A stretch of 64,000 nt of DNA from positions 1,409,501 to 1,473,500 of the forward strand of contig NC_066588.1 of NCBI RefSeq assembly GCF_905475345.1, written 5' to 3'. The notes below the pieces were generated by a model. That model was not told the DNA's origin, did not search any database, and saw only the letters and a program-made list of their open reading frames with translations. Both the position numbers and the translations under genes were made by a program. Positions 35,749 through 48,836 of this stretch are shown here, one piece after another. This DNA comes from Vespula vulgaris. Its lineage: Eukaryota; Arthropoda; Insecta; Hymenoptera; Vespidae. The number at the start of each line of letters is the position of its first letter. The stretch's first letter is position 1.

Positions 35749-36170
35749 GACGCGTTGTTTTTCAAGAGTACTTCGTTCTAATAAATATTAAGTTTGGTTC
35801 TTTTCCTCTCTCCTTTTTTGTTTTTTGTTTTTCTAAAGCTAGCAAGCAAGCATAACAACGAATGTTTCCGTAGGTTTCTCGTGAAAATAAAAAAGAACGA
35901 GGAAAAGGAAAAAGAAAACAAAAACGAGAGAATCCATCGACGTCGTTTAAGTGTCGACGTATCAATTAATGTGAAATATATCTATGTATGTATGTGTTTC
36001 CTCTCACGAAGAAAAAAAATAAGAAAAGAAAAGGAAAGTTGATCGAGCCAATCAAGTTACCACTCGATTGTACATAAGAGAAAGAACAGCAAAGCCGAAG
36101 GAGTAATAATACGGTCGAAAAAAGGCACGTAGAAGCGGCGCGTTCACGTCTAATCTGAAGGCTCAACCAT
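33000..36170. other. No gene supported
   Basis: Complex islands (33000-33300, 34230-34460, 34660-34900, 35390-35500) between T-rich, CTTT and GA tracts. Open frames are short or pass through low-complexity sequence. Confidence 0.55.
33514..33545 (+). repeat. Partner of the 32446-32478 repeat
   Basis: Same word order with two G-to-A changes and one deletion. In the frame used by the first copy, this copy has TAG and TGA stops, so it would be a non-coding relic. Confidence 0.75.
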
Positions 36171-36204
36171 GGCGTGTATCGTAATTCAACGGTTTATGGG
36201 AACC

Positions 36205-36400
36205 TTACACGTCGTGTAAAAAAGTCGGAACTCTGTATAAGATTGTCAACGGGGACAGAGAACGAACACGTGAAAACCTTTCGAGACCAATCAGCTCCGG
36301 CATTATGCCCGTCACACAAGGGCGAAGACGCAAAAGCAAGAGGACCTGAAATACCTCTTGGGTGGCCGTCCCCATAAAACGCTTTGCGTTCTTAATATTA
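36205..36400 (-). other. Exon-like open segment, possible continuation of the 36.7-37.1 kb segments
   Basis: After an acceptor-like GGTATTTCAG (near 36352) a frame of about 49 codons (VTGIMPELIGLERFSRVRS, then LTILYRVPTFLHDV) runs to TAA. Its phase fits the exon ending at 36846. The plus strand of the same DNA is also open (TGTENEHVKTFRDQSAPALC), so strand is undecided. Confidence 0.13.
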
Positions 36401-36701
36401 TGCAGGACACGCATCTATATAAAGCGTTCCCAATTATGCATCGACTTAGCCGAAGAAAAACTTTGAAGTTCGAGTAAAAATAGTTGTTCGAGCGGCAATC
36501 AGAAATGGAGGTTCAGAATGTAACGCGAAGCGCGCCGAGTTCCTTCCTAGTATCGACTTGTGCGTTCAACAAGTAAATAAATATCGAGAAAAAAATATTC
36601 CGATAACTTCGATATAAATTTCTATATCGAAAAGATCATCGTCGTTGTTACGTGCAACATATATACGAGAAAAGGATAGAAAAGAAAGAAGTCCCGAGAA
36701 A

Positions 36702-37128
36702 TCAAGCCAATATCTCAAAGTCGATCTCACGATCGTCCAGGACGACAGAACATCGTAGTAGAGTATCGTAGAAACATTCTAGCGACTTTCTAATCCACGA
36801 CACGTCCCCTTCGAGATTTTCTTCGAGCCCCATGGTAACTCGTACCTTAGCTGGTCGTGCCGAATGCCAAAGAGTCTTCGACTTTTTCGCGGTTCGTTTC
36901 ATCCCTGCCAGGATAGAGTGCATAGATCACCAGGTGTCGCTCTGTTTATACCGCAAACGTCCAAACAAGTCGGCTTGGCTTCCCCTTGGGTCTATTAAGT
37001 GCCGGGTCTTTCAAAAGATCTACACGGATGGAAACGGGGAAGGGAAAGAAAAAAGGGAAGGCGCGCGTTCTATACCTGAATCCAAAGAGGATCCTGGATG
37101 CTGACTGTCCTGTTGGCAACCATTGATG
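36702..37128 (-). other. Exon-like segments, unresolved frames (minus strand)
   Basis: A repeat-free island. A segment ending at a donor (GATTCAG|GTATAG, about 37073) can be followed by an acceptor CTATCCTGGCAG and an exon starting at 36904. That exon either ends at GCTAAG|GTACGA (36846) or runs on to a stop at 36702 (MKRTAKKSKTLWHSARPAK, then VRVTMGLEENLEGDVSWIRK). Joining in phase 1 gives an open product. However, other frames of the first segment also look plausible. I cannot decide whether any of this is coding. Confidence 0.17.
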
Positions 37129-37196
37129 TCACCGCACTGATCCAAAGGACGAGTCGACTATTCGGGGCGTGCCTTCTTCTCTGGTACCCATGGTTA

Positions 37197-37260
37197 TCTT
37201 CTTCTTCTTCCTCTCCTTCTTCTTCTTCTTCTTCTTCTTCCTTTTCTTCCTCTTCTTCTT
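37197..37260. repeat. (CTT)n trinucleotide tract
   Basis: Poly-Phe on plus, poly-Glu/Arg on minus. Confidence 0.94.
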
Positions 37261-37469
37261 ATTTTGCTTTTTCTTAATCCTTGTGTCTCTTCTACACACT
37301 CACGCCAACAAGCGAGTATCCTATCGATCTCTATCTCGCGACACCATAACATCCTTTTCTTGATCCGCCGACATCGACCTCCAACGATATCTTCGACCAT
37401 ACCCTTTCCATGGACGAATCCGACTCATCCTACCTTTCTCTTTACCTTTCCACCGTGTCCTCCCCATTA

Positions 37470-40443
37470 GGACGTCTCATTTTCGTATCGCTTCGCGTTA
37501 TCTACCAGAATTTTTGTCCCTCCAACTACAAACGCATCCAACGGGTCGCTTCGACTTTATTCTTTACTCCTCTCCCGACTTCTTCGTTGATCTTTTCGGT
37601 GATCTTTTTAAGATCCAACGATAGCGTACGAAGTGTTTAGAAAATAGGACTTTATAACATACGGCGTAGGTCTTTGCCCATGTCGTCACTTTAGCCGTCT
37701 TGTTACGTTTAGGACGTTAGTGAGATATCTGTCAATTTTTAATCGTACAGTTTATCGATAGTGTTAGAAAATGCGTATGTATTTTACAAAGCAAAATATA
37801 CAACAGGAGGTAAACGTATAATCGGTTTATTTATACCTACTAGAAATTCTACGATATCTTTCGATGTAATTCGAAAGTTTCAGTTCATCATTCGACGTAC
37901 CATTTATATGACCAAATTAGAATCAAGAGAACAATGTACCAATTTACGATCGATCGAATCATCTCATTAGTACTCTCGCTCTACGTCCATAATGTATTCG
38001 CACGATCCGTATTTTATCCCTCCGGCTTGGTAATACGTATTCATTACTAGCAAAAGGGCGTACGCTCTAAATGATTAGCTGTTTGGTTACGCCCAGACAA
38101 CGGCAGTCTGCCAGTCATCGCGATGGAGTCAATCGTTATAAAACGTGATTAGAAAAATTATTCCTAATGGTTTTCACTTTTACAACATTCAACAAATTTT
38201 TCTACGACTAAATCGATTCATCTTACGTATCTAATATCGGATCGAGTCCACGATACGATATAAATTAAACTAACAATTTATTTTATCAATATTTAAACAT
38301 CTACTGTAACAATCAGAACGTACAAAAAGTTTGTCGTATTCTCATACGTCCTCTAGTTTACAAAAAGAATCAAATTTACGAGAAGGAACAAGTAGTACTC
38401 CGTAGTTCTCCCGATCTTTCCTGATTCTTCAACCTGACTGAAGGTAGCAGCACCGATAGGACTCGCCTTAGCACGAAAAGGTAGCCGAAGGAAAGGCATC
38501 GAAACTCGCGGAAGCGAGTCGACTGAGAAAGTAACAGCTGTGTCTGGTGTTTCTCCCTTTTTCGAACGTGAGCAGAGAACACGTAGGGTGTAGGACGAAG
38601 GACGAACGGTAGGAAGAGATAGAGAGTAGGAGACTCATACATCAGAGACACGTCCCATTCTTTCATTTCCATGCAGTGTGACACGCGCGCTTCGTCTTCG
38701 CGAACGCATTAGCAAGCTGTTCGCTAGGACAGTCGAGATTTTCTTCCTGGAGAAAAGAAGAAGAAAAAGAAGGGAAAAAAGAGGAAACACGACTAAAGAA
38801 GAAAATCTGTTCGTTCTTCGAATGACACGAGACAGCTGGAATGCGTCTTCGAGAACGAGGGGACGCAAAAATTTAACGTTTAATAAAAAGAAAAACTTGA
38901 AGGAAATACTGTCTGGCCATTCAACGTTCTTATAAGACGATCGCAAGTGGATTAGGATCGATATGAATTTGTTATTTTTATGGATTACAATATGAATGCT
39001 AAGTCGACAGTTTCGTAAAGTATAAGAATGAAATTGTAATATAAAATCGAATAGAGTCGAATAATTTTGCGAAGAATAAACTGGATTTCAAAGGGACGAT
39101 CTATTGTCGGAGCTGGTGGTCTTATTTTCTTAAATCCTTTCGAACGGAGGGTATGTACCTAAACGATAGGCTAAAGAAAAGTCGGAAAAATGACAAAGGA
39201 ACAAAGGCTAAGTGTGGACTACCGTAAATGCGTAAGAATCCTCACGCCTCTCTTTATCTTCTCTCTTCAAGGATCGGTCTCCTTCTGTCTTTTCTCTTTG
39301 GTAAAACGGCCACCTAGGTCGCACGGATCGGTCCGGATAGCCACTCAAAGCGCCGTCGGGTTTCTCGTGGTCGTATAATGGCGCCCGTTTGTCAAAACAC
39401 GTCAAAACACAATCCCGGCCACGAAATCCTCTCGGTCCAAGCAGTCACGCCCCGCGATGCATCATGCGTCCTGGTGCTCGGCCTCGTCGCTTTCAGGTAG
39501 ATATCGTCTTGGTCTACAGAAAAAGAGAGAGAGAGAGAGAGAGAGAGAAAATGTGTACACGTAAAGCGCCTCCTCGAGGCGAACCTCTTGTTGCCGAGTC
39601 ACTGGAACAACATTACTCTCCTTCTCTCTTTCCTCTCGTTCTATCTTCAAACGTGAAAATTCTCTTCTTCGCGTAACGATCCATTGCCGACGGCTCTGCT
39701 CTCCTGTTTTTCCAATCTCCAACCTCGAATCTCGACAAGAACGAAGTATTAATGATTTATAGGAAAAGTTAAAAAGAGCTTCCAGCGATTTGTTAATTTA
39801 GATTTGGTGTCTTTGAATTTTTTTCTTAGTTCTTCTTACTTCTTCTTCTTCTTCGTTTGCTTCCTCTTCTTACTCACTTGCTGTCTTTTCTTTTTCTTTT
39901 CTCTCTCTCTCTCTTTCTCTCTCTCTTTTAATTACGCCAAAGCGCTGTCTTCGTGTTCATTTAACGAGCGATCAGTTAATGTGACTTATAAGTTTATAAC
40001 GTGCCTAACTCCTCTCATTTTCTCTCGGCAGCCATTTCCTCCACGAAGCAGGAAGCCGTGTTACCTTAGATCCTGACTTTATTTATGCAAAGACACTTGC
40101 GTGCGTTTCCTTATCGGCCGATTAGGAGGAGCATTATTAGGTGACAGAGATCGCGTGGTAACTGGTGTTGCAGCCAAGTTTCGCATAATGGCGAACGGTC
40201 ACGTTAACTTAGCGAGAACGACTAGTATATGAGGAAATTTAAAAGAGAGTAAGAGTGAGAAAGAGAAAGAGAGTCAAATATTCGACGACGTACAAACATA
40301 TACTTACCCGGACAACGTGCAATCACGTTGAAAAATAAAACGAGTATAGTTCACTGTGCGAAGAGAATATTAAATCATCGAGTCGCGAAATTAATAAATG
40401 AAAGTACCATCGATAACGATGGTGACGATCACGACGATGACGA

Positions 40444-40503
<60 letters not shown>

Positions 40504-40819
40504 TGCCACGATCTTATTTTTTCAATTGGAATATTAATAAACGCATTAATACGAAATTGAATAACGAATGAAATTGAACGAAAATTATTATCTATTATTT
40601 TAAATGACATTTGCTAAGTAATTATTTTCTTGAAATAACATCGATATACCTATATTACTTTCGAGTCTCTAATTGCGAACTATCTTGTTTCTAATTTGAA
40701 GAAAAAAAATTTTTCTTTTTTTACGTATATAAGATAAAGTCATAAAAATTTAACTTTCACGGAAGCAAATCTAAATATCAAAGCATTTATTATATTTATT
40801 ATTCGAAATTTAGTCAATC

Positions 40820-40850
<31 letters not shown>

Positions 40851-42520
40851 ATGTATGTATACATATATATACGTAAATACCTATATTGTGCATTAAAATC
40901 AACGCTGTTAACGAGTCGACAAGGAAAATAAGAAGAAAATAAGAGGCACGTTAATGCACGAGAGCCTTGCTTCGTCTGATCTTGGCGAACTCGCACGAAG
41001 CACAAAGTATTTTTTATCGGCCTATCCACCGCAAGTCAAAGTGCCCTTTTCACATAATAACGCAGCTCACAATCAAGAGCGGCTTGATTAGACGACGCGG
41101 AAGTGCGTCGAAATGGCCTTTTAAAACTCCTTCGCGCGAGTTCAACCGTTCCATAAGTGCACTATCGTATGAACCTTAAGACGTTGCGGGCTCGAACAAA
41201 ATTTTATTTAATCGCTCCTAATTCGACGCTCATTAAAATCACTATAAAACGATCGACTCTCCGTTACGTTCGATTAACTATTTCGAGGAAGTCGTAAACC
41301 CTCTTTCAATCTTCCTTCCTTTCGATCTTTGTCGTTTATTTATTTTATTTTTTTTTTTTTATTGATAGAAAAATAAATCTTATATTTACGAGAAATGTTT
41401 ATATTGCGTTATGTGCGTACGACAACGGTTTATTTATACAACCCGATATACTATAATATATTATACCTATTATGAATCCGATCGTCTTTGAATTCTATCG
41501 CAATAATAGTTCTCGATTTGCCAACACATCATCCCCTCCCCTATAATACGAAGCATCCATTAAGTATATCCGACCGCGTTTTGGCACGTACACCCTCTCG
41601 ATGGTACAGAAAAACGTGGTATGATTTGCGATCGACCAATGAGAGTACATCTGTCCTCCGGTGAAGTCCATTCGCCTCGCTAAACGTCACAAATGGGCCG
41701 CGTTCCATCTGCTAAGAACGAGATGACGAATGTCTCCCGGTAGACGCACAAAGGGGAGAGAGGACGATCGTTTACGTATAAGTGTGTATAAGTATTTGTA
41801 ATTTATATATATGTGTGTGTGTGTGTGCGCATGTACGTGTCTATGAAATCGCAGGAGGAAAAAGAGCGAGGAGAAAATTGTGTACGCCCCACATGAAAAG
41901 AGATAGATAGATGGATAGATAGATACATAGATAGATAGAAAGAAAGAAAGAGAAAGAGATAGTCCGACACGACCACCTCTGTATACACACAACAACGAAA
42001 TTTGATTTTCTTGTCGCCCTTACAATACTCAATTATCCTCGTCAGACGGGGGGATGAAACATCTGTCGTCGGCACCCTCTGCCTACCCATAAATACAACT
42101 CCTTTCCCCATTAACGGATCGACGTACATAACGTATAGGTACGTGTTACGATTCATGAATGCCAAGGACTGCCACTATCGTTACTACGTATTCACACGAC
42201 TGATGTCATACCTGTTTCTACGAAGAGATGCTTTTTCTGTTGTTATTCTTTTCTTTGTTTCTTTTCACGACAATAATAAATATCCTCGCCTTCGTGCCTC
42301 GTAACATCGTATGTAGCCTCGCTGCGAGAATTCCATATGATAATATCGAAGGAAGGTCGTTGAGAACGTAAACAGATTATTTCGCGGAGGGCTCAACGAG
42401 CATCTTCTGTCCGGTAGTAATTCAGTACTTATCCTTCGTGATATTCTACAACACGTATATTCGTAGCGTATCAATCTTGTTTCTCAAGACAGCTCGCAAC
42501 ACTTTCCTATTAAAGAATTA
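37470..42520. other. No gene supported
   Basis: Mostly complex, repeat-poor sequence from 37600 to 39500 and from 40560 to 42520, with (GA)n at 39527-39548, (CT)n at 39900-39928 and the (GAC)n array. A short ATG frame ending at GAG|GTAAAC (37771-37810) and another ending at GGG|GTAAGT (42527-42575, MVLEHTKRWKERRRRWG) are the only exon-like items, too short to call. Confidence 0.5.
40445..40503. repeat. (GAC)n trinucleotide array
   Basis: About 19 perfect units. It reads poly-Asp on plus (40328-40537 frame) and poly-Arg or poly-Val on minus. Confidence 0.97.
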
Positions 42521-42689
42521 ACATCGATGGTGTTGGAGCATACGAAGCGATGGAAAGAGAGGAGAAGAAGATGGGGTAAGTAAAAGAAAGAGAGCAAATA
42601 AGAGTTAGGCCTATTATTTGCTCGTCGAGTAGAGTCTAGAAGAAGCGATTATAAGGAGAGTCGAGAAGACAGCGCGAAGGCCAGTATAC

Positions 42690-42710
42690 TAGGCTCTCGC
42701 AAAGAGCCTA
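42690..42710. repeat. Perfect 8-bp stem hairpin, 5-nt loop
   Basis: TAGGCTCT-CGCAA-AGAGCCTA in an SSR-free island. Confidence 0.7.
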
Positions 42711-42842
42711 ACGCTTGCCAGGACGGCAGGATGGAAGTGTTGATCCCATAACAAACTCAATCCAGCGCCGTGTGTAAAAGCTTCATTTAGCCGTAGCATT
42801 CAGTCGAGTCAGAGAAGAGGCGCGTAGATAAGTGTATAGGTG

Positions 42843-43574
42843 ATGGGTTCTCCTCCTCTCTTTCTTTTCTCTTCTCTCTTCCTCTTTCTTTTCTTTCTTT
42901 CTCCCTCGCACTCCACGATCCTCAGAAAGGTTCCTCTTCGAGCGATCAGATTTGATGGACCGATCGTTATGGATTATAATTACTCGCCAAGCCGACCAGC
43001 CCTCCTTCCAACGCGTTCTATTCACTTTGGATGTATAAATGTGAATATATATAAACTTGTGTGTGTGTGTGTGTTTGTGTGTATACACGCACGTGTGTAT
43101 GCGCGTATCTGTTCGATTTACGTACACAGAAATAAATCGAGAAAGGTATACGTAGGTGAGGGATCCTGTTGCCTCCTGACTCAGAAGAGGGCCCTGAGAG
43201 TATCCCCACCTTCGTCCTTTACCAACCAATACCACAACAGCTTCGAGCTCACCGACATACACCTCCTGCTCCCCTTCCGCCGTCCTCTTTTTACCAGTCG
43301 CCCGGTACACGGGGGAAACATGGCCGCATGCCTCCTCACATGGGCCAAACAATGGCGGATACATGGAGCCGGCCTGTTGTTTGCCCGCTCGTGTTTCGAT
43401 GAAGTAGGGCCCCGCACAATACCGTCGCCCTTCCTTCCTTCTTTCCTTCCTTCCTTCCTTCCTTCCTTCCTTCCTTCCTTCCTTCCTTCATTCTTCTTTT
43501 TCTTCTTCTTCTTCTCCTTCTTCCTACCTTTGTCTCTTTTTATTTCTCACGACTTTTCCCCTAATCGCAAATAA
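42843..43574 (+). CDS. Longest ATG open frame of the window (243 codons), probably spurious
   Basis: It starts MGSPPLFLFSSLFLFLFFL, which looks like a signal peptide but is encoded by a CT-rich tract. It passes through a (GT)n tract (CVCVFVC) and a complex middle (ALRVSPPSSFTNQYHNSFEL, then MAACLLTWAKQWRIHG), and finishes in (CCTT)n/(CTT)n as SFLP repeats and poly-Phe. The minus strand is open over 193 codons of the same DNA. Three microsatellites lacking stops explain most of the length. Nothing resembles a known family, but an expressed lineage-specific gene cannot be excluded. Confidence 0.12.
   Translation: MGSPPLFLFSSLFLFLFFLSPSHSTILRKVPLRAIRFDGPIVMDYNYSPSRPALLPTRSIHFGCINVNIYKLVCVCVFVCIHARVYARICSIYVHRNKSRKVYVGEGSCCLLTQKRALRVSPPSSFTNQYHNSFELTDIHLLLPFRRPLFTSRPVHGGNMAACLLTWAKQWRIHGAGLLFARSCFDEVGPRTIPSPFLPSFLPSFLPSFLPSFLPSFFFFFFFFSFFLPLSLFISHDFSPNRK
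43301..43428. repeat. Diverged dispersed duplicate, copy 1 (partner at 44046-44195)
   Basis: It shares with the partner, in order, GGTACAC, CCTCACAT/CCTCATAC, AATGGCGGA, GCCGGCCT, GCTCGTGTT, TGAAGTAG/TGACGTAG and CGCACAATACC/CGCATAATACC. On the plus strand both copies keep an open frame with the pattern PHxxQxMAD...RP. Confidence 0.7.
43429..43489. repeat. (CCTT)n tetranucleotide array
   Basis: About 14 units, followed by (CTT)n. Confidence 0.97.
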
Positions 43575-44045
43575 AATCAATCTCTCTTCTCTTTTACCGA
43601 GAATCTCGATCGATTTGTTTATTAAAGACGACAACGATTTCAAAAACGAACTAATTCATTTTCCTCCGTTCTTTCTCTGACAACAACCTACGAAGAATTT
43701 AACAATTTAATTACACGTTATTATCGATGATATAAGAAAAAAAAAAACACGTCGTAATATCTATCATAAGACATTTTAGATCAGGTAATTGTAATAATCG
43801 ATATCTTCTACGAAAGATCTACGTAATTGCTTTCTACATTTTATTACAGTAATTTAATTGTTTACCTATAATATCTTATATATATATAATTTATTTATAC
43901 CTAATACTTGTACGTAATAGAAAGAAATAAAAAAAAGAAAAATTATGTAAATATAAATATATGAAAATGGTAACGCGTCGTCTAAGATTTAAGAAATATC
44001 CATTAGGTTAGAAATTTTTCACGGTGCTTCTTCGTGTCTCTTGGT

Positions 44046-44195
44046 ACACCGAGGCAATATTTTCACGACATCTCGAGCGTGCCCACTAACTTACCTCATA
44101 CGGATCAGATAATGGCGGACATGGGCCGGCCTCTGTCCACCGGCTCGTGTTCTGCTGACGTAGAACCCAGATCGCATAATACCAGGCGAGACCAT
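44046..44195. repeat. Diverged dispersed duplicate, copy 2 (partner at 43301-43428)
   Basis: Order and spacing of shared blocks as in copy 1. The plus frame reads NLPHTDQIMADMGRPLSTGS here, against MPPHMGQTMADTWSRPVVCP in copy 1. On the minus strand a donor-like ATGAG|GTAAGT is present only in this copy. Confidence 0.7.
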
Positions 44196-44457
44196 ATTCT
44201 CATTCTATTTCTCCTTCTTCTTCTCCATCTTCTTATTTTCATTCTTATTCTTATTCTTATTTTTATTCATTTCTTTTTTCGTCCTCTTTTATCGGTCTCT
44301 TCTTTCACATTGGATTCGTGATGTGCTTGGATCCATTGAAAAGGCTTTCGCTCGCACAGACAAGACTTAAATAAGACGTGGATAACATATACGAGAGAAA
44401 GAAGAAGAAAGAAAGACAGAAAGACAGAAAGAAAGAAAGAAAGAAAGATAGAAAGAA

Positions 44458-44490
<33 letters not shown>

Positions 44491-44813
44491 AAAGTTGTTC
44501 GACGAGGAATTAAACGGAGCCCAGGAGAATTACGCGCCATCAAAGTGTACTACGTCTTTCGGTATTGGATTACACGTACGGAAAATTTAACGGGCGACGT
44601 CTTAAGCGCATTTTGTTGTTCGTATAACGAACGAACCATATACAGATATATGTATGCGTGTGTGTGTGCGTATGTATCCACATGTGTGTGCGCGCGTGGA
44701 AAGTAGTCAAACGCGATAGATATATTTCATTGTAAATAAACGTGTGGATTTAATCGTTGTGGCTTGATCCTAATGAATTTACAGAAATACTATAAACGTA
44801 TTCGGACACACAC

Positions 44814-44866
<53 letters not shown>
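44814..44866. repeat. (TA)n(TG)n microsatellite
   Basis: About 20 TA units then TGTA units. Confidence 0.95.
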
Positions 44867-44869
<3 letters not shown>

Positions 44870-45489
44870 ATGGAACACATACGTACGTAAATATTATATA
44901 CATATCTATATACAGTTATTTTTAAAAAGGAATTTTCAAGGTCCGTCGGATGTTTCATCGTCGTACGTAGTCGACGAGTTTATTTATTGCTTCTTAAACT
45001 CTCGAAAAACACGACCCACCCATAGCCGTTAATTCGTTTTAATTGATTACAATAAAGTTCTCGCGCGTGATAACGCTTTCAAATCGAATTGTTGCGTAAT
45101 CGTCAGCCGACAGGTGTTGCATCGTCGTATTATGTCGATTATACCTACCTGCATGCATGTAGCATAGCTGACGATCGTCTTCAGCCAACTTGGTAGGACA
45201 AATAATTCTTATAGCGTAATTTAACCGAGCGGATCCGCGTGCGATTTACGACGATGTAAGGTGCGTTTCATTTACTTTACTGCTTATACACCTTTGAAGA
45301 GAGAAAAACAGAAAGAGAGAGAGAGAGAGAGAAAGAGAGAGAGTACGGCGAGTTGTATTTTAGTCTTTTCAGTGGCTTCATGCCTGACTCGTTTGCCGGT
45401 ATGTATCTATAGATCCGTTTCGTGGATTATTCGAATATTTAATAGCCGAGTCGGCGCGTGTTCGCTAAGCTAATGAGCCGAACACCCAG

Positions 45490-45490
<1 letters not shown>

Positions 45491-45540
<50 letters not shown>
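45491..45540. repeat. (CT)n microsatellite
   Basis: About 21 units. Confidence 0.96.
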
Positions 45541-45543
<3 letters not shown>

Positions 45544-45976
45544 CGATTGTTAGAAATATGATATAAGAAGTAGAACGTGGCTGCTTTCAACTGCCAGATT
45601 ATATTCGACCTAACTATAATTTTACCGTAGCGATCGTATCTTACATTATCTTTGTAAGAGATAGGTAAGAGACTTTAGATTTCATTAAAAGACGTATTTA
45701 TCAAACGTGAAACATTAGTAATTCATAAGGCATTCATTTATATGTATACCTATAGAGAAAGAGAAAGAGAGATAGAGATCCCCCTCGACCCATCTCACCC
45801 CCGCAAACGTATAGCATAAATCGTAATTCCCATATTGAAACACAGATTTCTGAACGAGCTGTTTTATTAGCGGCTTCGAGAAAAGGAACATGAATTTTTT
45901 GTATCCACCAAGTCCCAATACTTTAACACTGACCCCTTCCTGCGAGCCCTCGTCGAGCTTTATATATAGTTTATAT

Positions 45977-45979
45977 ATA

Positions 45980-46020
<41 letters not shown>
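45977..46020. repeat. (TA)n microsatellite
   Basis: About 20 units after two TATATATAG steps. Confidence 0.95.
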
Positions 46021-46023
<3 letters not shown>

Positions 46024-46600
46024 TCTATTTAACTCCGGTTATATATGTAAACGCGGACCAAATCGTTAACCATTTTAACCAAGATTTTCTACCGGTCGTA
46101 GGCACCCGACGAACACGACCAGAAAAAAGAAAAGAAAGAAGGAAAAAGAAATAATCATCGGAATGTGGACGGCTCGTTGTTGTTAACGCTCGCAGAGGAT
46201 TATAATTCACGCGTGAATCTTATTCGACTCAGGAGGGGGTAACTAGTTAACGTGACTTAGAAAATCGAGACTCTTTCAATCAGAAAATTGGAAATATAAT
46301 AAAATGAAATAAAAGAAGATACAATTTCGAAGAATATGGAAGGTAATATAGAAAGTAAGAATGAAAGAGGGTTTTTATGATAGAAAACAAAAAAAAACGG
46401 AAAAAGAAAGAAATAAAAAAGAGAAAGAGAGAGAATTGGGAAAAAAGAAATGGCGGCGGACATCATGAAGCAGGTTTCTCGAGAAAGTAACTCGTTTTTG
46501 CGAAGTCATACGGAATGGTAGCCGGTGACGATGAGGATACCGATGTTTGAATATCGTTCAATTTTCAATTCGACGAGGGTCGGTCGAAAGAAAGAAAGAG

Positions 46601-46637
<37 letters not shown>

Positions 46638-47504
46638 GAAGAAGAGGAAAAATGGAAAACAGAAAGAGAGGGAGAGCAAAAAAGAAGCGCAGCTGGTACG
46701 CAGCACGAGGGAATTGGACCAATCAGAAGCAACGGGCTCGAACGTAGAGAGGCACTATTAATCCCGAGGGATTTGCTATGGGGTTTTTACCTTCGTGATC
46801 CGTACTCAGGGTGGCGTTGCGGTCGGAGCTGCGGTTTGATTTATCTCGAGCCGCTTCTCACGCAACCGCGATAACTCACCGACCCTTAATTTCTATTTTT
46901 CACCCTCCTCCTTCTCTTTCTTCTTCTTCTTCTTCTTCTTCTTCTTCAACATGACCACCACCTCCTCTTCTCCTCCTCTTCTTCCTCTTTCTCTTCCCTC
47001 CCTTCCTACGTACACGCTGCTTCTTCATCGGGATCAACGAGACTATTGCATGATACTCGCGACGAAAGTAACGTCAAAATAATTTCCAATAAGAATTAAA
47101 GCATTAAATGTAATGAGAAAAAGAAAAAATAAACTATAGGAAGGAAAGAGAAAGAAAGAGTTAAAAGAACCATTGCGTTACGTAAAAGTGAAATTTCAAT
47201 GATTGTCAGCTGGACGTTTAACTGTTTATACAGTTGTACCATCTCGATAATACGATTTCGGGACGTCCTAAAAATTGTCAGAAAAGCATCGAGCCGGTCC
47301 AAGTATTCGCGAATCGTCGATCCTTCTTCGTCGTTCCTAATACCATTGAAGCACCTGAATCTACACTATAAAGTCATCGTAGCGGTATCTGTTTCAATTC
47401 ACTCGTCGATCACTCGACGATCTGTTTTTCTTTCTTTTATTTTTTTTTCTTCTTCATCGCCATATATAAAACTTTCACGAGCACGAGGAATCGATTTTGA
47501 ATCC

Positions 47505-47543
<39 letters not shown>

Positions 47544-48836
47544 ACTTACTTATTCTACATTAATTATCTCATCGTCTTTAGTGGTAAACGTAAGACATAG
47601 GTGTGTATTTTTAGATTACCAAGAAAACACCTTTCATCCTTTCCCTGCTTTTCAATTAGGTTACATCGAAAGCCGTGCGATTGCGTATTAAAAACGTATT
47701 ATAAATAATACAGCGATGGTATCGATGAGTTATTATCTTTGGTGGACTCTTCGGAGTGGAAAGGTAAACGATAATTATAGATGGAAGATCGAATCGCCGA
47801 TGGGGAAGAGATCTCCAGTGAGAAAAGATGTTTTTAGTAGGTGGAGCCTGCGGAGCTAGCCAGGGTGTGGCTCCTGAGGAACGTACGAGGGTAGTTAGTA
47901 TAGACAGGAAGTACGATAGAGAGGGGCTGAAAATGATTTAGGTTCTTCCTGACGCTATGGCGTACGGGGGTCGATGCTCGATGGGGTGGTAAATGGGTGG
48001 CTCTAAAGGGGGAGGTATAAGGGAAGAGGGAGGAGGGTTTGTTTCAATATGAACCAGCTGGCGCCTCGCACGCGGATCATCGTTGATACCTATGTTCCAT
48101 TTCGATGAAAACCGGCTTTACTACGTCCCACGTTTCGTCGCCTTTGAAAGGAAAGAAAAAAAAATTGAAAAAAAAAAACCGGGGAAAAAAGAAAAAAGAA
48201 AAAAGAGTCGACGAGTTCGCGAAACGACTTTGTAAATTATATCGCGTGGTAAATCGGAGATCGTAGTGCACGTGCTGGAAAGTGGACGTGTAGTATTTCG
48301 TGTTTGATATTATTGCCTCGTCAAACACATACACGTACACGCACAGAGAAAGATATGCAATGATATAAGTATAGAATATTAATTCTTTTTTTTTCTCCAC
48401 GATAATATGTAGCTATACTTTCTTTCTACGAAAAAATAAATACCTACATATATTCTCATTATTTAATAAACGAAGATATAAGAGAATGAATATTTAAAAT
48501 ATTAAAGTTCATTAACATATTTTCATAGAGAACGACACGTCTCGAATTCAGGTATGTATGTTTGTATATTACAGAAATGAAAGAATTCTTTTACCACGAT
48601 TTCAAAAGAAAGAAAAAAGAAGTAAAAGGGAAGAAGTAGTGAAGAGACCTTCAGAGTTAAATGGCGATACGCGCGTGTCCTGCCAGCGGGACGCAAAGTT
48701 TTCGTGTCAAGCGAGCAATCGATAGGATCCCTTGGAGCGACAATGAACCGGCCCGGGACAAGCAAAAACACGGCTACCGCCCACTCGATCGTTTGTATTT
48801 TCGGGTACATTGTCGTTTTTCTTGTTGTACCAGTCG

